A stretch of 64,000 nt of DNA, from the NCBI GenBank assembly GCA_017165825.1, contig CM029380.1, forward strand, positions 23,902,581 through 23,966,580, given 5' to 3'. The notes below the pieces were generated by a model. That model made no database searches and was not told where the DNA came from. It saw nothing but the letters and a program-made list of their open reading frames with translations. This DNA comes from Hepsetus odoe. Lineage: Eukaryota > Chordata > Actinopteri > Characiformes > Hepsetidae. Positions 44,743 through 57,300 of this stretch are shown piece by piece (position 1 is the stretch's first letter; every line of letters starts with the position of its first letter). A program made the translations under genes and the position numbers.

Positions 44743-47700
44743 TCATTCTGTGGGTGAGGCCTCCTGGGGATCCCGACTCACTGAAAAGAAACAAGAGGTA
44801 ATTATATTAACTTTTATTTCAAATGAGATAAAAAAGGTTACCACAAAACTTTGCACTAGTGAACAGTACATGAACAGGTATTTAGATAAAAAGGGAGCAT
44901 CAACCCAATAATTTAGCTCAAAACTTTACATCTACTACTTGACTGTGTATCTACTGGGAGAAGTCAAGTGGGAACACTACCTTTCTCTCTGGCTTTCATC
45001 CTTGCAACAAAATTGTAACTTTTGTTTCGCCGGTAATTCACGTATGGGTCGTCCAGTGGCACTCCCACACCCTTGTACTGGTCCCACTTGTCTCGTACAT
45101 CGCCCCCCTTGATAGGGTCCTGAATGCCTTGCTCTTTTGCCCCAAGGCCTCCAGAGCCGCTCCATCCTGCACACAGTTAACTCCAGGTCACATAAAATAC
45201 ACACTACATCCTTCACATCAAAAGTCATACACAAATAACACATAAATGCAAACTAGGTCTACAACATATATAACAAACTCATTATTGCTTTTTTTTTTGT
45301 CCTTAATTAAAATGCAAAGTCAGAAAACTGTGTAAACTTAAAGTAGATATACACTAAAAGTATGTTATGGGACAATGGTGAAACCAGCTATGTTCGTTTG
45401 GAGATGATGGCGCTGACGAAAACGCATGAGGCGGAGCTGGAGGTGTCAGAGTTAAAGATGTTGAGATTTTCGTTGGGTGTGACGAGGATGGACATGATTA
45501 GAAATTATTATATTAGAGGGACAGATCAATATGGACATTTTGGAGCCAAAGTTAAAGAAGCATGGTTGCATTGGTTTGGACATGTCCAGAGGAAAAGAGA
45601 CAGTATAAAGAGGAGGTTTATGGATGTGGTGAGAGAGGACATGCAGGTGGCTGGTTTGAAGGAGGAAGATGCAGAGCACAGGAAGAAATGGAAACAGATG
45701 GTCCACTGTGGCGACCCCTAAACGGGAGCAAGACACTAAAAGTATATTATCTAGAGAAGAAGTGAAAGTCTTCACTCTATAACGAAAGTGCAATATAATA
45801 ATATAGGACTAATGTAAGCACACACACACGCACACACACACACACTCGTAAAAATGCCACAGATACCCACCCATCTTCATCAGCATCTGATGGCCCTTAT
45901 TCTCTTCTCCAAGCCTGAGTTCAGCAGGCAGATTTGAGGGCCCAGACCCCAACCCAGAAGTAGAGCTGCAGAAAGATATGACATTTTAATCTTTAGTGCA
46001 TCTAAAACATGGAGGTTTGTGTAAATAGGACAATAGACTCTTACGGTGGTGTGGGACTACGGGACTTTGCGGCGTGACGTCTCCTCTCAGGTGAGCGCGA
46101 CCTAGATCGTGATCTGGAGCGGGACCGGCTTCTGGACCTCGATCTGGAGCGGCTCCTGCTCCTGAGAGAAAAAGGTTAATGAAATTAATAAATTCAGTCA
46201 AAATGTAGACGTTCGGGTCACAAAAACAATGATTGGAAACCTGTTGAGGTATTTCTGGGGAGCCTATCCTCGTCAATGTTTGCCTAATTTTTGTTTATTC
46301 TCAACATGCATAAATTTCCAAACCATGACTGGTATCTTTCTAGTCAGTGGTCATGGTGGCAAACCAGATATTTCAAGCATATCTACCCAAAGCTGCCAAA
46401 AGTGTAACTGCATTGTAATATTGTTGTTAACGCATGGAATCGAGAGTAAGAACAAAAAATACTGGTGCGGTGGTACCTGGAGCGAGATCTGGAATAGGAG
46501 CGGGATCGAGAGCGTGACCTTGATGACCTGGAGCGTGAAGATTTGGAAGATCTAGAGCTGGAGCGGGATGATGACCTGCCACGGCTTCGGGATCGGCTAC
46601 GAGAGCGACTTCCACGTGTGCTGCGTGGAGTCAATTCCACAAGGAAAGGTGTAATTAGTCAGATTTTAAACTTTACCCAAATAGTTAAGCATAACACATT
46701 ATAATGAAAATTTTTTTTAAAACCCTAGGAAGAGATTAATGATATCTCCATATTAAAAATCGATTCAGAAAAGATTAGGTCACAGTAGAATATAGCATTA
46801 GAAAGAAATCAAACAAATCAAAAAAGCAAAATATCAGATATTAGCAATCAAGCTTATAGACATTTTGAAATCCTACAGGACACATGGCTTCTTCCTCTTT
46901 TTAATTTAAACTATCGAAAGAAAACCATTATTGACCCAAATCAAGACACTGCACTGCAAGCACCATGAACTCCCACCTGTTGCTTTTTTCTTGGTCCTTT
47001 CTCCGCCTTGCTCTCATCTTGGCTCTGAAGAACTCATACAGGCCATTCTGTTCCCAGCCCTCACTAAAAAAAATACAACAGTTTCAGTCTTAAATATGGG
47101 AATATTTGACATTGTAAGACAAACTGCAACCATAGAAGGTCAGACTAACGCTTTCTTTTTATGTAAGACAAATTCCTTGTCCAAAATGCTTCAAAACACC
47201 TTCATAAAAACTGAACTAAGAACAGGGTTAAACAACTCAGAGCCACTGTGTGTGTGTGTGTGTGTGTACGCAAGAGAAGGTGACCTGTTTCTGGGTCTGT
47301 CATGTGAAGGAGGACTGTAGAAAGCCTCAACAGCAGCCAGTAATCGATCACTCGGGGGCATGGGGGGAGGCAGCCTTATATCTTTGGGGTCTAGAGGCTT
47401 GTAGTCATGATCTTCCAGCTAGATGAAAAGCAAAAAACAAAATTTAGTATTTAATCTGTTCATCGATTTAAGTTAAGGATTTACACCCTTAGTTAATTTA
47501 GAAGGTCTGAAGCACTTAAGTCAGAACTCTTTGTTTTGCAGGTCACTAAACCTGGACTTTTCTTTTTTGTTGAAAAACTGCACTGCTTCACTGAATCATT
47601 TACTGTTATTTATTTATTATAATTAAGTAGCTTCCAAGACATTAAGTGATGTAGGTAAAATGTACTAAACACATTTATTTATCATTTTTTTGGCCTGTGA

Positions 47701-50700
47701 AGACTAGAAAAGGTGTAAAACCTCACCTTCACCAGAGGTGCCATAAGTCCTGCTGGCAGGTCAAAGTATGGGACGTTGGGGACTAGACTGGGGTCGTCCT
47801 GGTTCACATGAGAGGGATTTTGGCGTCTCATATGGGGGGACTGGCCATTAAAGCCGTGAGGAGGGGGTCCAAAGTCAGGGTGCTGGTTACTACCCCACGG
47901 AGGATGTTCAGCCATTCCTGGTGGAGGAATCCTCTGATTTGGGTGATGGTGTGGAGGACCCATTTCTAAAACAGATGCATAAAACAATTACTATTCTTCA
48001 GACAAAAAAAAACACTTCTCAAACTGTTAAGGAGCACTGAATATGTCTTTGAACTGTTTAATGCCTGTTATTTCTCCATGTTTTAATTCCTTTGAATTGG
48101 CTCAAAACCCAGAGAGATTCCCTTTTTATTTAAAAAAACTGGGAGCTGTTACGCAACTGTTTTTCATGTAAAAATACACTTCGTTCATGAAGCCTGATCT
48201 GATTTAGTAAATCCCATCCTCACCTCCCGGAAACTCCCCCTGTGGGTAATCGAAACGATGTGGTGGGTATGGTGGGCGCTCAAAGTGGTGCCGCGGCGGG
48301 AATTCATCTTGCATGAAGCGCGGTGGGAAGCGGTTGAAGTTGTGGGGCGGTGGGGGTTGGTTGAAAGGAGGAGGCTGCTGGTGGGGAGGGAACGGACCTC
48401 GGAAGTGTGGCGGTCGCTGCATGCGGAAAGGGGGCTCCCTCTGGCTCCAGGGTGGCTGGTCTGGCTGACTACTCCAGGGTGGCTGATCAAACTGTCCGCT
48501 CCAGGATGGCGGAGGTTCATTTTGACCACCCCATGGACCACCAGGTCCACCTGGTCCACCAGGACCTCCAGGGCCTCCTGGGCCACCTGGCCCTCCAGGG
48601 CCTCCTGGGCCTCCGGGACCTCCTTCCCGGGGTCCGCTCCAGCTGGGGTCTCTCTGCTCACTCCACATTCCCTCGTGGCTGTTCCAGGGTGGGCAGGGAG
48701 GGGGTGCCTGGGTGGGATCAAATGGAGGCTGAAGAAAAAAGGGTAGGGGTTAGGGGGTGTCAGTTTAAGATGGACATGTGAAAGGCCATTTTAAACATGC
48801 TGAAACTCTGGATTTAGCATTAACCAATGCAATTGTTCCACATTTTAAGGGAGATATGGGAATAAGCTTTTCAGATAACCTTTTAGAATCACCAGACATT
48901 ACTGCCCTTTTAGCTGGATGAAAATGTATCTTTTCCTAAATGTTGATTACTCTTAAGGCATTTTATTTTGATATTCGAGACACTCACTGGCTGCTGTGGA
49001 TTCCAGGCGGGCATGCCATGCTGGGGGTCGAACCAATTGGGCTTGTTGGAGGGCATGTCAGGGGGTGCAGAGGGATTAGAGTCCTGAGACCTTGCCTGAG
49101 AACTGTCATAGTCACCTGGAAGTGGACCTGACATTGAAGGTTTCACCTCTGCTGATAAAACAAAATAAGACTTGTTGGAACAACATTCTGGCCAACGAGT
49201 AATGAAGAAGAATTATACGTGTAGAGATATATCTTAAGAGTAATTCAAACATCACCAGAATGATCAGCGACCATTTTCTCAACATGAACACAATTCAATG
49301 TGATAATTCTACTCACAATGCAAGTAAATACAAGGTAATGTTTGCATGCTAAAACATTTAACATTCAGCATACTCTGTTTAACAAGTGTTTTAAACGTGC
49401 AGACAGCAGGTGACACAGCACATACGCACCAGGCTGAGAAGTCATCTGTGGCTGAGTTACTTTAACTTCAGCCTCTGGCGGCGCTAACTGGCTGACAGCA
49501 GCCGCTGCAGCTGCCGCAGCAACGCTCTGCTGCTGCTTCAGGTTGGTCACAAACTCTTCATGCTGTGTCTTTAGTGCCTGGATCTGTTGCTGGAATGCAA
49601 GCTGCACTGGCTGCACCACCCCGGCATATTCTGTGATCAGAGATGCCTAAACAGTCCAGATAATCAACCTCAGTAAGATCAGAAGTCTTTGGTCTTAAAT
49701 GGTTTGGTACATGCAATAAAATGTATTTAATTCAATAAAGCAGTGACAATACCATGAAAATGTTAACAATATGTAACAGTGTTGCTGCTACTCTCAGACT
49801 GACTGAAATAAGCTTTAATACTGTATGAATTCTCAAAGCTATACCTGATACTGTCCCAGGCCCAAGGCAGGACTTTGAAGCTGCTGAATGGTAACATCAT
49901 CAAAGTAGCCATTCTTCTCCCATAGCTGAAGCAACTGAAAACAGAAAATGTGTGTAAAAATAGTTACAGACAAACAGTTGTTCATAGCTGCCAGATGTTC
50001 AATGAATAATGCAATTTGTGTCACTGTTATTTTGGCAAGGTCCATACATATTATGTATACTTTGAATTTGACCAGTAATCTAGTATATATCAACTTCGTA
50101 AGATGTGGTCACACTAGAAAAGAAAATCTGCAAACAAATAGTTTTTGCTGCTTCAACACCATCTCAGTAAAGTGTCCTGGTTGGGGGAATAAAAGAACCT
50201 ACTCGAGTAATTTTCTGCTGCTTGTCTTCCTCCACAGCCAAAAAGCTGGTGCAGTAGATGGGCACTACCACCTTCTGTAGGGCAGCAAGAAGATCCCTCT
50301 GGTTCTTCCTCTGACTATAGGACCAGAAAAACTCATGTCAAAACAAAATCAATAAAAAAAGCTTCAAGACAACATTGCTTGTATTTGTCCATTTATGTAC
50401 AAGCTCTAACGTCATTAATTTCTGTTACCAGTGGTGCAGGACGTCATTCATGAGATAGATGAGATGTAGGCGGAGTTCAAAGTGTGCTGTCTCTGCTGTG
50501 ATACGGTTGCGAAGGTGTGAGGTCATCAGCTCGCAGTGTTGTGGGGATTTAGCGTTGTTGAACATCCAGTTCTTCCCAGCCTGGACGAGAAATAAAAAGT
50601 TGCTCAAATTAGATGCTGCCCCAAAAATCCACTGTACAATACACTCTATGAAAGCTCCCAACACACCGAAATGGCATCCTTAGTACAGGTGTCAATGATT

Positions 50701-53700
50701 GGCTGTAAGAGACTGTCAAACTCTGCCATGTCTAGCTGCGTCTCCCCCAGCAGTTTCTGGGTCTGCTGCTCCACAGCCAGTGCAATGGCTGCAGTCACTT
50801 GTTCCTGGAGAAAAGGAAAGATCTGTTAGAAAAGTCTGATTGTGTCAGCATAGAATTTGTCCCAGATGACAACACTCGCTGTAAATACTGAGTTCAATAT
50901 GACAACTTGATTACATTAAGATTGTTAGAACATGTTTTAGTTCACTGTGAAATTGCAAGTGATTATTTTGATACCATTAAACATTTAAACAATTGTGACA
51001 GGATGAACTTGTTACACAGTAGTGAAAAAAATAAACAAAAACTGAAGACTTAAGATGTTTTTTACATTAAAATAGTCTTTTATTGTAGCCAAAAAGCTAG
51101 CTCAAATTTCAGTGAATATTGTGAATTATAATTAATTCTATGATTTCAAAATCAGCAGCTGAACTGCCATCACCAGTGCTTTTTCCAGCTTCATTTTATC
51201 ATCATTTACATTTTAAACCCCAGGTCACATGTGCACAATGCAAGAAACCTGCACATCTGAGTAGTACTTACAAAAGGAAAGGCAGGATGACCCACCTGTC
51301 TAAGGCTGTTGAGATGCTGCTCCTGCTGCTGGAGGTTCCATTGGCTCTGCTGGATGAGCTCTTCCACTGAAGGCGTACTGGGTGGGATCGGAGGAGGGGC
51401 CAACATGGTCATCGGTGGAGGAACATCAGTGGCCTCTTTACCTGGCGGCTTGCAAAGCCCTGAAACTGAAAATATTATTGATTGTTATAATAATGCATTG
51501 ATAATCAACAACAACAAAATGAATTGATAACTTTCAGCTAAAATCAGTAGAAATACAGACATTCTGATGACAGAACCAAAGGAAACATCCAAAATCATGG
51601 ACAACTGTAAGAAAATTGGCTTCATTGAATGGACATTCTCAAAGCAAAGCCATTCAGTTGGGATATTACAGCACTCAAGCATGCATCAGTATTCACACAT
51701 GCTGATTTGTTTGCCCTGTTTTTCATCATTTGGAAAGAAAATGCCCATGAAAAACCAGAACAAACGGCTCAGGTGGGATAACTGCACGGGGCTACACTGA
51801 ACAAGTCTGAATGAAACTAAATCATTAAATAACTAAAAGAACACAACAAGCGTGTAACAAAGGGAAAATTAAGATGAAATGTCTCCTTTCTGAGCCGAGG
51901 TCTGTCAAACTGCATTTTGCATTAAGATGAGAATTCATTTTCAAAACAGGCTGTCAAAACAGAAGGTCCCTTCCTATAACCTTGGACAAAACATACAACA
52001 AAAAAGTCTGACATAGCTCAATAAAAAAAAAGTAAAGAGGAAGCCAATAAGCACTTATGATGCAAAAATACTCAATGATAACAGGCAAGGTGTGAGGTTT
52101 TAAATAGAAATAGCTTCTAATCGTCAATCTAGTAAATACCTTCCATTTTATATTCATCATCATGAGTGGTAGGATCTATGAGGAAAGAAGGATGCCTTAG
52201 ACACAAATAAAAACATTGTTGCACATTTCTGTACTTACACACAATACAATACAAGTGGTGGAGAAACCTTATGGAGACTGTGTTGACTTTTATCTCAGTC
52301 TGACATTTCTTTATACTTTTAATGCCACTGATAAATTAGCAAGGTATGTGTTAGTGAAATTTTCACACAGTATAAAAGCAAGCATCTCATAAGCTGCAAA
52401 CGAAACCACTTTCCTCCACTTTCTACTGCTGATCCCGCAAAACATGTAGGATACATTCACGTACGCTGTTGTTGCTCGATTGCAAGCTTGTACTTGTAGT
52501 AGCCAAAGTAATCCCCTCCGAAGAGAAAGGAGAATTTTGGATTATCCTTCTGTTTCTCCATGGTCATCTTTTCAAACTCTGGCCCATTACGGGCAACGAA
52601 CTGGGCAAGTTTGTCGATGACATTGCGAAGCTCTTGGTCTGGGAGGACAAAAGCAAAGCAAAACATATAAATATTAGTCATAACTACATGCAACAGTCCT
52701 TCAATTAAAGCAACAAACCAAAACGGAGGTGAACTTTAAACATTTTAAAAGTTAGTAAGAAACAAACAAGACTCATGACTGACATACACAACCAATTAAT
52801 TCATACATTCTCATTTTTGCGTGGGGCGTTAATGCGGGGATTAAGATGTCCCAGTGCGGCCAACATGTAGGTTTTTTATTTGGGCATATCTGCTTCCTGT
52901 CTCTGAAAGAACATGCACACCAATGTCAAATGTAAGCAAAAGATCATGGCTTGGAGGACAGGACTTTTAGAACACAGGAAGGAAAACTACAATCACTGCT
53001 TTACATGGGATTTTGTTTATTTAAAGCAGTTTCCAGAACCACTAAAGCATTTTTCATGACTTCATCTTGGCCCTTAATGATCAGAATCTAAACTGTTTTG
53101 AATGAAAATGTTAGAGGTGAGGAGTAACCAATTACACTTGCTCCTGCACTGAACTTCAGTACAGTTTTGATGGCTCTGTACTTTTTTAAATTGCATTTTT
53201 ATTTCTACTTAAGACATTAATGCATATTGACATTGGAAAGCTTTAATGAAAAGTAATTTTTCTATCAGACTAACAATCTATTCTATATTTATGTGGGGTA
53301 AACTGAACCTTCAACCATCAAATGCAGTCCAAAGACACAACAAAACGCAGGAAAACTGAAATTAGGAGCTGTTGGCTTTGGATATTAGAGAGCTTTGTCA
53401 AATATGTGATTTAATGGCAAACTGATCCATTTTGATTGAAAAATCACAGAAAGGCTAAACGGTCTGGATCCAAGTTAAACAGTCGACCACCACTGAACTC
53501 CAAAAACACAGACTGGGCAACAAATGCAAAACACCATTTGCTGAAACACTGATACTCATCATAATCCATATATAATCTGCCGTATTTATGCGCTGCTTTC
53601 TTGTTTATGTGCAGGAACCCTGCCATTCTGACATCAGTGATTGTGCTAACCGACCAACGCAGCGTGAGCTGTTAGCTTAGCACACTCCGTTGAACCGCTG

Positions 53701-53734
53701 AAATCTCACCTTCTGGGGGCGAAGGGATGTCCAT
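44743..53734 (-). CDS. cherp: CHERP, SURP-CID-RS-G-patch protein (19 exons)
   Basis: Nuclear, spliceosome (U2 snRNP)-associated protein originally named for ER calcium homeostasis. Exons 5' to 3': 53734-53710, 52638-52465, 52175-52140, 51465-51296, 50804-50667, 50580-50429, 50314-50203, 49934-49845, 49646-49430, 49151-48988, 48728-48224, 47965-47727, 47418-47285, 47063-46977, 46620-46477, 46161-46045, 45965-45871, 45166-44981, 44780-44743; 2,823 bp, 940 aa (human about 916). Seen: SURP (about 9-60, FVARNGPEFEKMT), CID (about 150-290, GKNWMFNNAK, YLMNDVLHHC), a Gln/Ala segment, long Pro/Gly/Phe-rich region, RS repeats (about 748-830) and G-patch (about 855-880, MLMKMGWSGSGGLG). Oddities: ten GGP triplets in exon 11, and an eight-Ala run where the human protein has poly-Gln. 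Convergent with c19orf44. Confidence 0.97.
45360..45740 (+). mobile_element. LINE 3'-end fragment (best-preserved RTE-like tail)
   Basis: The frame reads KMLRFSLGVTRMDMIRN, HWFGHVQRKRDS, KRRFMDVVREDMQVAGLKEE and ends CGDP before a stop. Upstream it is degraded. It is inserted in a cherp intron, antisense to the gene. Confidence 0.8.
48534..48623 (-). repeat. Collagen-like (Gly-Gly-Pro)10 coding repeat in cherp exon 11
   Basis: Thirty codons encode ten GGP triplets with mixed synonymous codons (GGT, GGC, GGA, GGG; CCA, CCT, CCC), so it is not a recent pure-unit expansion. Confidence 0.9.
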
Positions 53735-53934
53735 TATGCTGAAAACCAAACCTTTATCCGCAGTGTTCAAATTTGGTAAATAAAATTAACAGCTCTATAA
53801 AGAGCGAGCGGAGTAAGAGTATTTTTTTGTGCAGTGTGTAACCATTATCCACCGCGGGGCTAACATCCGGCCGCGTTCGGCTGTAAATTTCAAAATTAAA
53901 GTCTCCTATTAGGGTATCGCTCGGTTGAAAGACT

Positions 53935-53999
<65 letters not shown>

Positions 54000-54394
54000 T
54001 AATAATAATAGTAATAATGAATAATAGCAATATATATAATAATATGTGTTTTATAATTATTATTGATCACTTTAATTGGAAGTGGTATTGTTGTTTTATA
54101 TTACATTGATATATTAAATGTACACATTGTTACAATATATACAGTATTATTGATGAGGATGCTTAATGTATACAGACTAAATAAAAAATGCAAAAATGTA
54201 TTTTGTCTATACGCTGTGATTGATACAGAAGGCGCTACACTCCAGATCGGTGCGCGACCCACAAAGAAAGCAGAAAGAAAGGCCTTTTATTTACACGCCA
54301 GCTGGTGGCGATGTTCATATCTCTTTCAAAAGAAAAACGAGAAGCCGAGAAGAGCAGCAGGACGGTGGAAGGGAGCGCTCGAGGCTTTGTAAGA
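53735..54394. promoter_or_regulatory. Divergent promoter region between cherp and the zinc-finger gene
   Basis: The two ATGs, on opposite strands, are 660 bp apart. The interval holds a CpG-bearing segment near 53835-53885 on the cherp side, an (AAT)n microsatellite at 53936-54030, and a second CpG-bearing segment at 54230-54390. Confidence 0.55.
53936..54030. repeat. (AAT)n microsatellite
   Basis: About 30 near-perfect AAT units between the cherp and zinc-finger first exons. Confidence 0.95.
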
Positions 54395-57300
54395 ATGGCA
54401 GACTCGTATTTCCACGTCCAGCTGACGGCTATCCTGGACGTGCTGTTGAAGAGCGCGGCGGTGGATATCTGCACGCTGGCTGACAGCGTCTTCAGCTCCT
54501 TACAGACCGAGATCCAGAGGTGCACTTCCGAGAACCAGCGGCTCAGACAGCAGCTCCAGAGCTTCCTCACGGAGAAGAGTCCCGCGGCTGAGTCCGACAC
54601 AACTCCGAAAAGACAGAGGAACACCGCACCGGAGGACAGGGGTGTTCAGGAGATCGAGCCTCAAACTCCCTCCTGTACAGGCCTCCTGAACTCATAGAAC
54701 AGCAGAACAGGACAGTAGTTTACAGTAGAACAGGACGGTAGATTACACAGTAGAACAGGACGGAGTAGATTACAGTCCAGTAGAACAGGACGGGTGATCA
54801 CAGTCCAGTAGAACAGGACGGGTAGATCACAGTCCAGTAGAACAGGACCAGAGTAGATGCAGTCCAGTAGAACTGGAGACAGGTAGATGCAGTCCAGTGG
54901 GAACAGAACGAGGTGATTACGGTCAGTAGAGACAGAACAGGGTAGATTACGGTCCGGTAAGACAGAACAGGGGTAGATTTACGGTCAGTAGAACGGAACG
55001 GGTAGATCACGGTCAGTACAGAACAGAGCGGGTAGATCGCAGTCAGTGAGCGGGCCGGAGTAGATCACAGTCCGGTAGAGCAGGCGGAGTAGATTACAGT
55101 CAGTAGAGACAGAACAGGGTAGATCACAGTCCAGTAGAACAGGACGGAGTAGATCTGATCCAGTAGAACAGGACGGAGTAGATCACAGTCCAGTAGAACA
55201 GGACGGAGTAAATCACAGTCCAGTAGAACAGGACGGAGTAGATTAAAGTCCATTAGAACAGGACGGAGTAGATCACAGTCCAGTAGAACAGGACTGAGTA
55301 GATCACAGTCAGTAGAACAGGAGCGGAGTAGATCCTGATCCAGTAGAACAGAATGAGTAGATCTGATCAGTAGAACAGAACAGGGTGAATTCAGTCAGTA
55401 GAACAGAGCAGGGTGGGTACAGTCCAGTAGAACAGAGCCGGGTAGATCACAGTCCAGTGAAATAGGAGCGGGTAGATCACAGTCAGTAGAACAGGGCCGG
55501 GTAGATCTGATCAGTAGAACAGGGCGGGTAGATCACAGTCAGTAGAACAGAACAGGGTAGATTACAGTCGAGTAGAACAGGGCGGAGTGATCCTGATCCA
55601 GTGAACAGGGTGGAGTAGATCACAGTCCAGAAAGTAGAGACAGAACAGGTAGATCACAGTCAGCCAGTAGAACCCAGAGCGGAGTAGATGCAGTCAGTAG
55701 AGCGGGACGGTAGATCTGATCCAGTAGACGGAATGAGGGTAGATCACAGTCAGTGAACAGAACAGGGGTAGATTACAGTCCAGTAGAACAGAACAGGGGC
55801 CAGGTAGATCACAGTCAGTAGAACAGAACGGGGCGGGTAGATCACAGTCAGTAGAGACAGAACGGGGAGTGAATTACGGTCAGTAGAACAGAAGCGGAAT
55901 GAGGTAGATCACAGTCCAGTAGAACAGAACGGGACGGAGTAGATCACAGTCCAGTAGAACAGAACGGGACGGAGTAGATCACAGTCCAGTAGAACAGAAC
56001 GGGACGGGGTAGATCACAGTCCAGTAGAACAGAACGGGACGGAGTAGATCACAGTCCAGTAGAACAGAACGGAGTAGATTACAGGCTAGTAGAACAGAAC
56101 AGGACGGAGTAGATCACAGTCCAGTAGAACAGGACGAGTAGATCACAGTCCAGTAGAAAAGAAAAGAGTAGATCACAGTCCAGTAGAACAGGACGGAGTA
56201 GAACACAGTCCAGTAGAACAGAGCAGAACGGAGTAGATCACAGTCCAGTAGAACAGAGCAGAACGGAGTAGATCACAGTCCAGTAGAACCGAACAGAACG
56301 GAGTAGATTAGTCCAGTAGAACAGCGTGATAGAACAGAACAGAATATAATACAACAGTATGGTAGAGTAGATTAGAACAGAAAGGAATAGAGTAGAACAA
56401 AATAATAGAATAGAAAAGAATAAAAATATAGAATAGAACTCAGTGGAGTAGAATTAAATAGAACAGAATAAAGGAATGTGTAATAAAGTGTAAAAAATGT
56501 AATAAAACGATACAATTGAATGGAATTATTTTTAATAGAACAGAATAAAGTAGAATATAATAGAATAAAGTAGAAGAGAACTGAATAAAAAGATAAAATA
56601 GACTAAACGGGAAGAAAGGATAATGTAAATGTAACAGTAGAATAAAGTAGAACTGAACAGGGTGTTATAGAAAAGTAAAGAATATAATAGAATCATTTCA
56701 TTTTCTTTGTTTATTAAAATTGAAACTCCTAAAACAGTAAACTGAATAATATACTCTTTTTCTGAATAAAATGTAAACAAATCCCATCAAAATGACTTTC
56801 CTCCAGTAAGATGTATTAGTTGCCCTGTTGTAAAACTTTAAAGTGAATCTCTGAAAGGTTTTTAAATCCTTTAACCTGCTCTGCTTTCAGAGTCGAGCAT
56901 CTGCAGGCACGGTTGGGACTGAGGATGATCAGATGTTTCTCTACGTGATCAGGGATTTCGGACATTATTCCCAGGCAGAAATCCTTAACCGTACTCTTGT
57001 TTTCTCTCCTTTAGACAGTAAGCCAAAGGGCAGAAGTGCCGATGCTGATACTAGAGCAGCCAACAGTGATCACCAGGTAAGACCAGTTTTAATGATGTCA
57101 CACTTGCACTGCGGGTTGAGGTCAGTCTGAACATTTGAATGCACTTATTTAACTTCAGGACTGTAAAAGTGATATTCTACTCGACAGGATGTGATCAGTG
57201 TGATCAAAGATGAAACCAGACGTCTGCGTCCGATGTTCTTGGAAAATTCTTTTGCCCAATACCCTGCTTGAAATATATTTAAGTTATAGATTAACATCTG

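Noticed and set aside
45362..45721. A 119-aa host protein gene
   Set aside because: It matches the C-terminal tail of an RTE-like retrotransposon that recurs in fragments elsewhere in the window.
48185..48746. Long ORFs in other frames across cherp exon 11 (162-178 aa)
   Set aside because: They shadow the 505-bp cherp exon, which is the frame that matches the family and splices in phase with neighbours.
54698..56330. CRISPR-like array of regularly spaced repeats
   Set aside because: The whole unit repeats with no unique spacers, in a vertebrate intron; it is a minisatellite.
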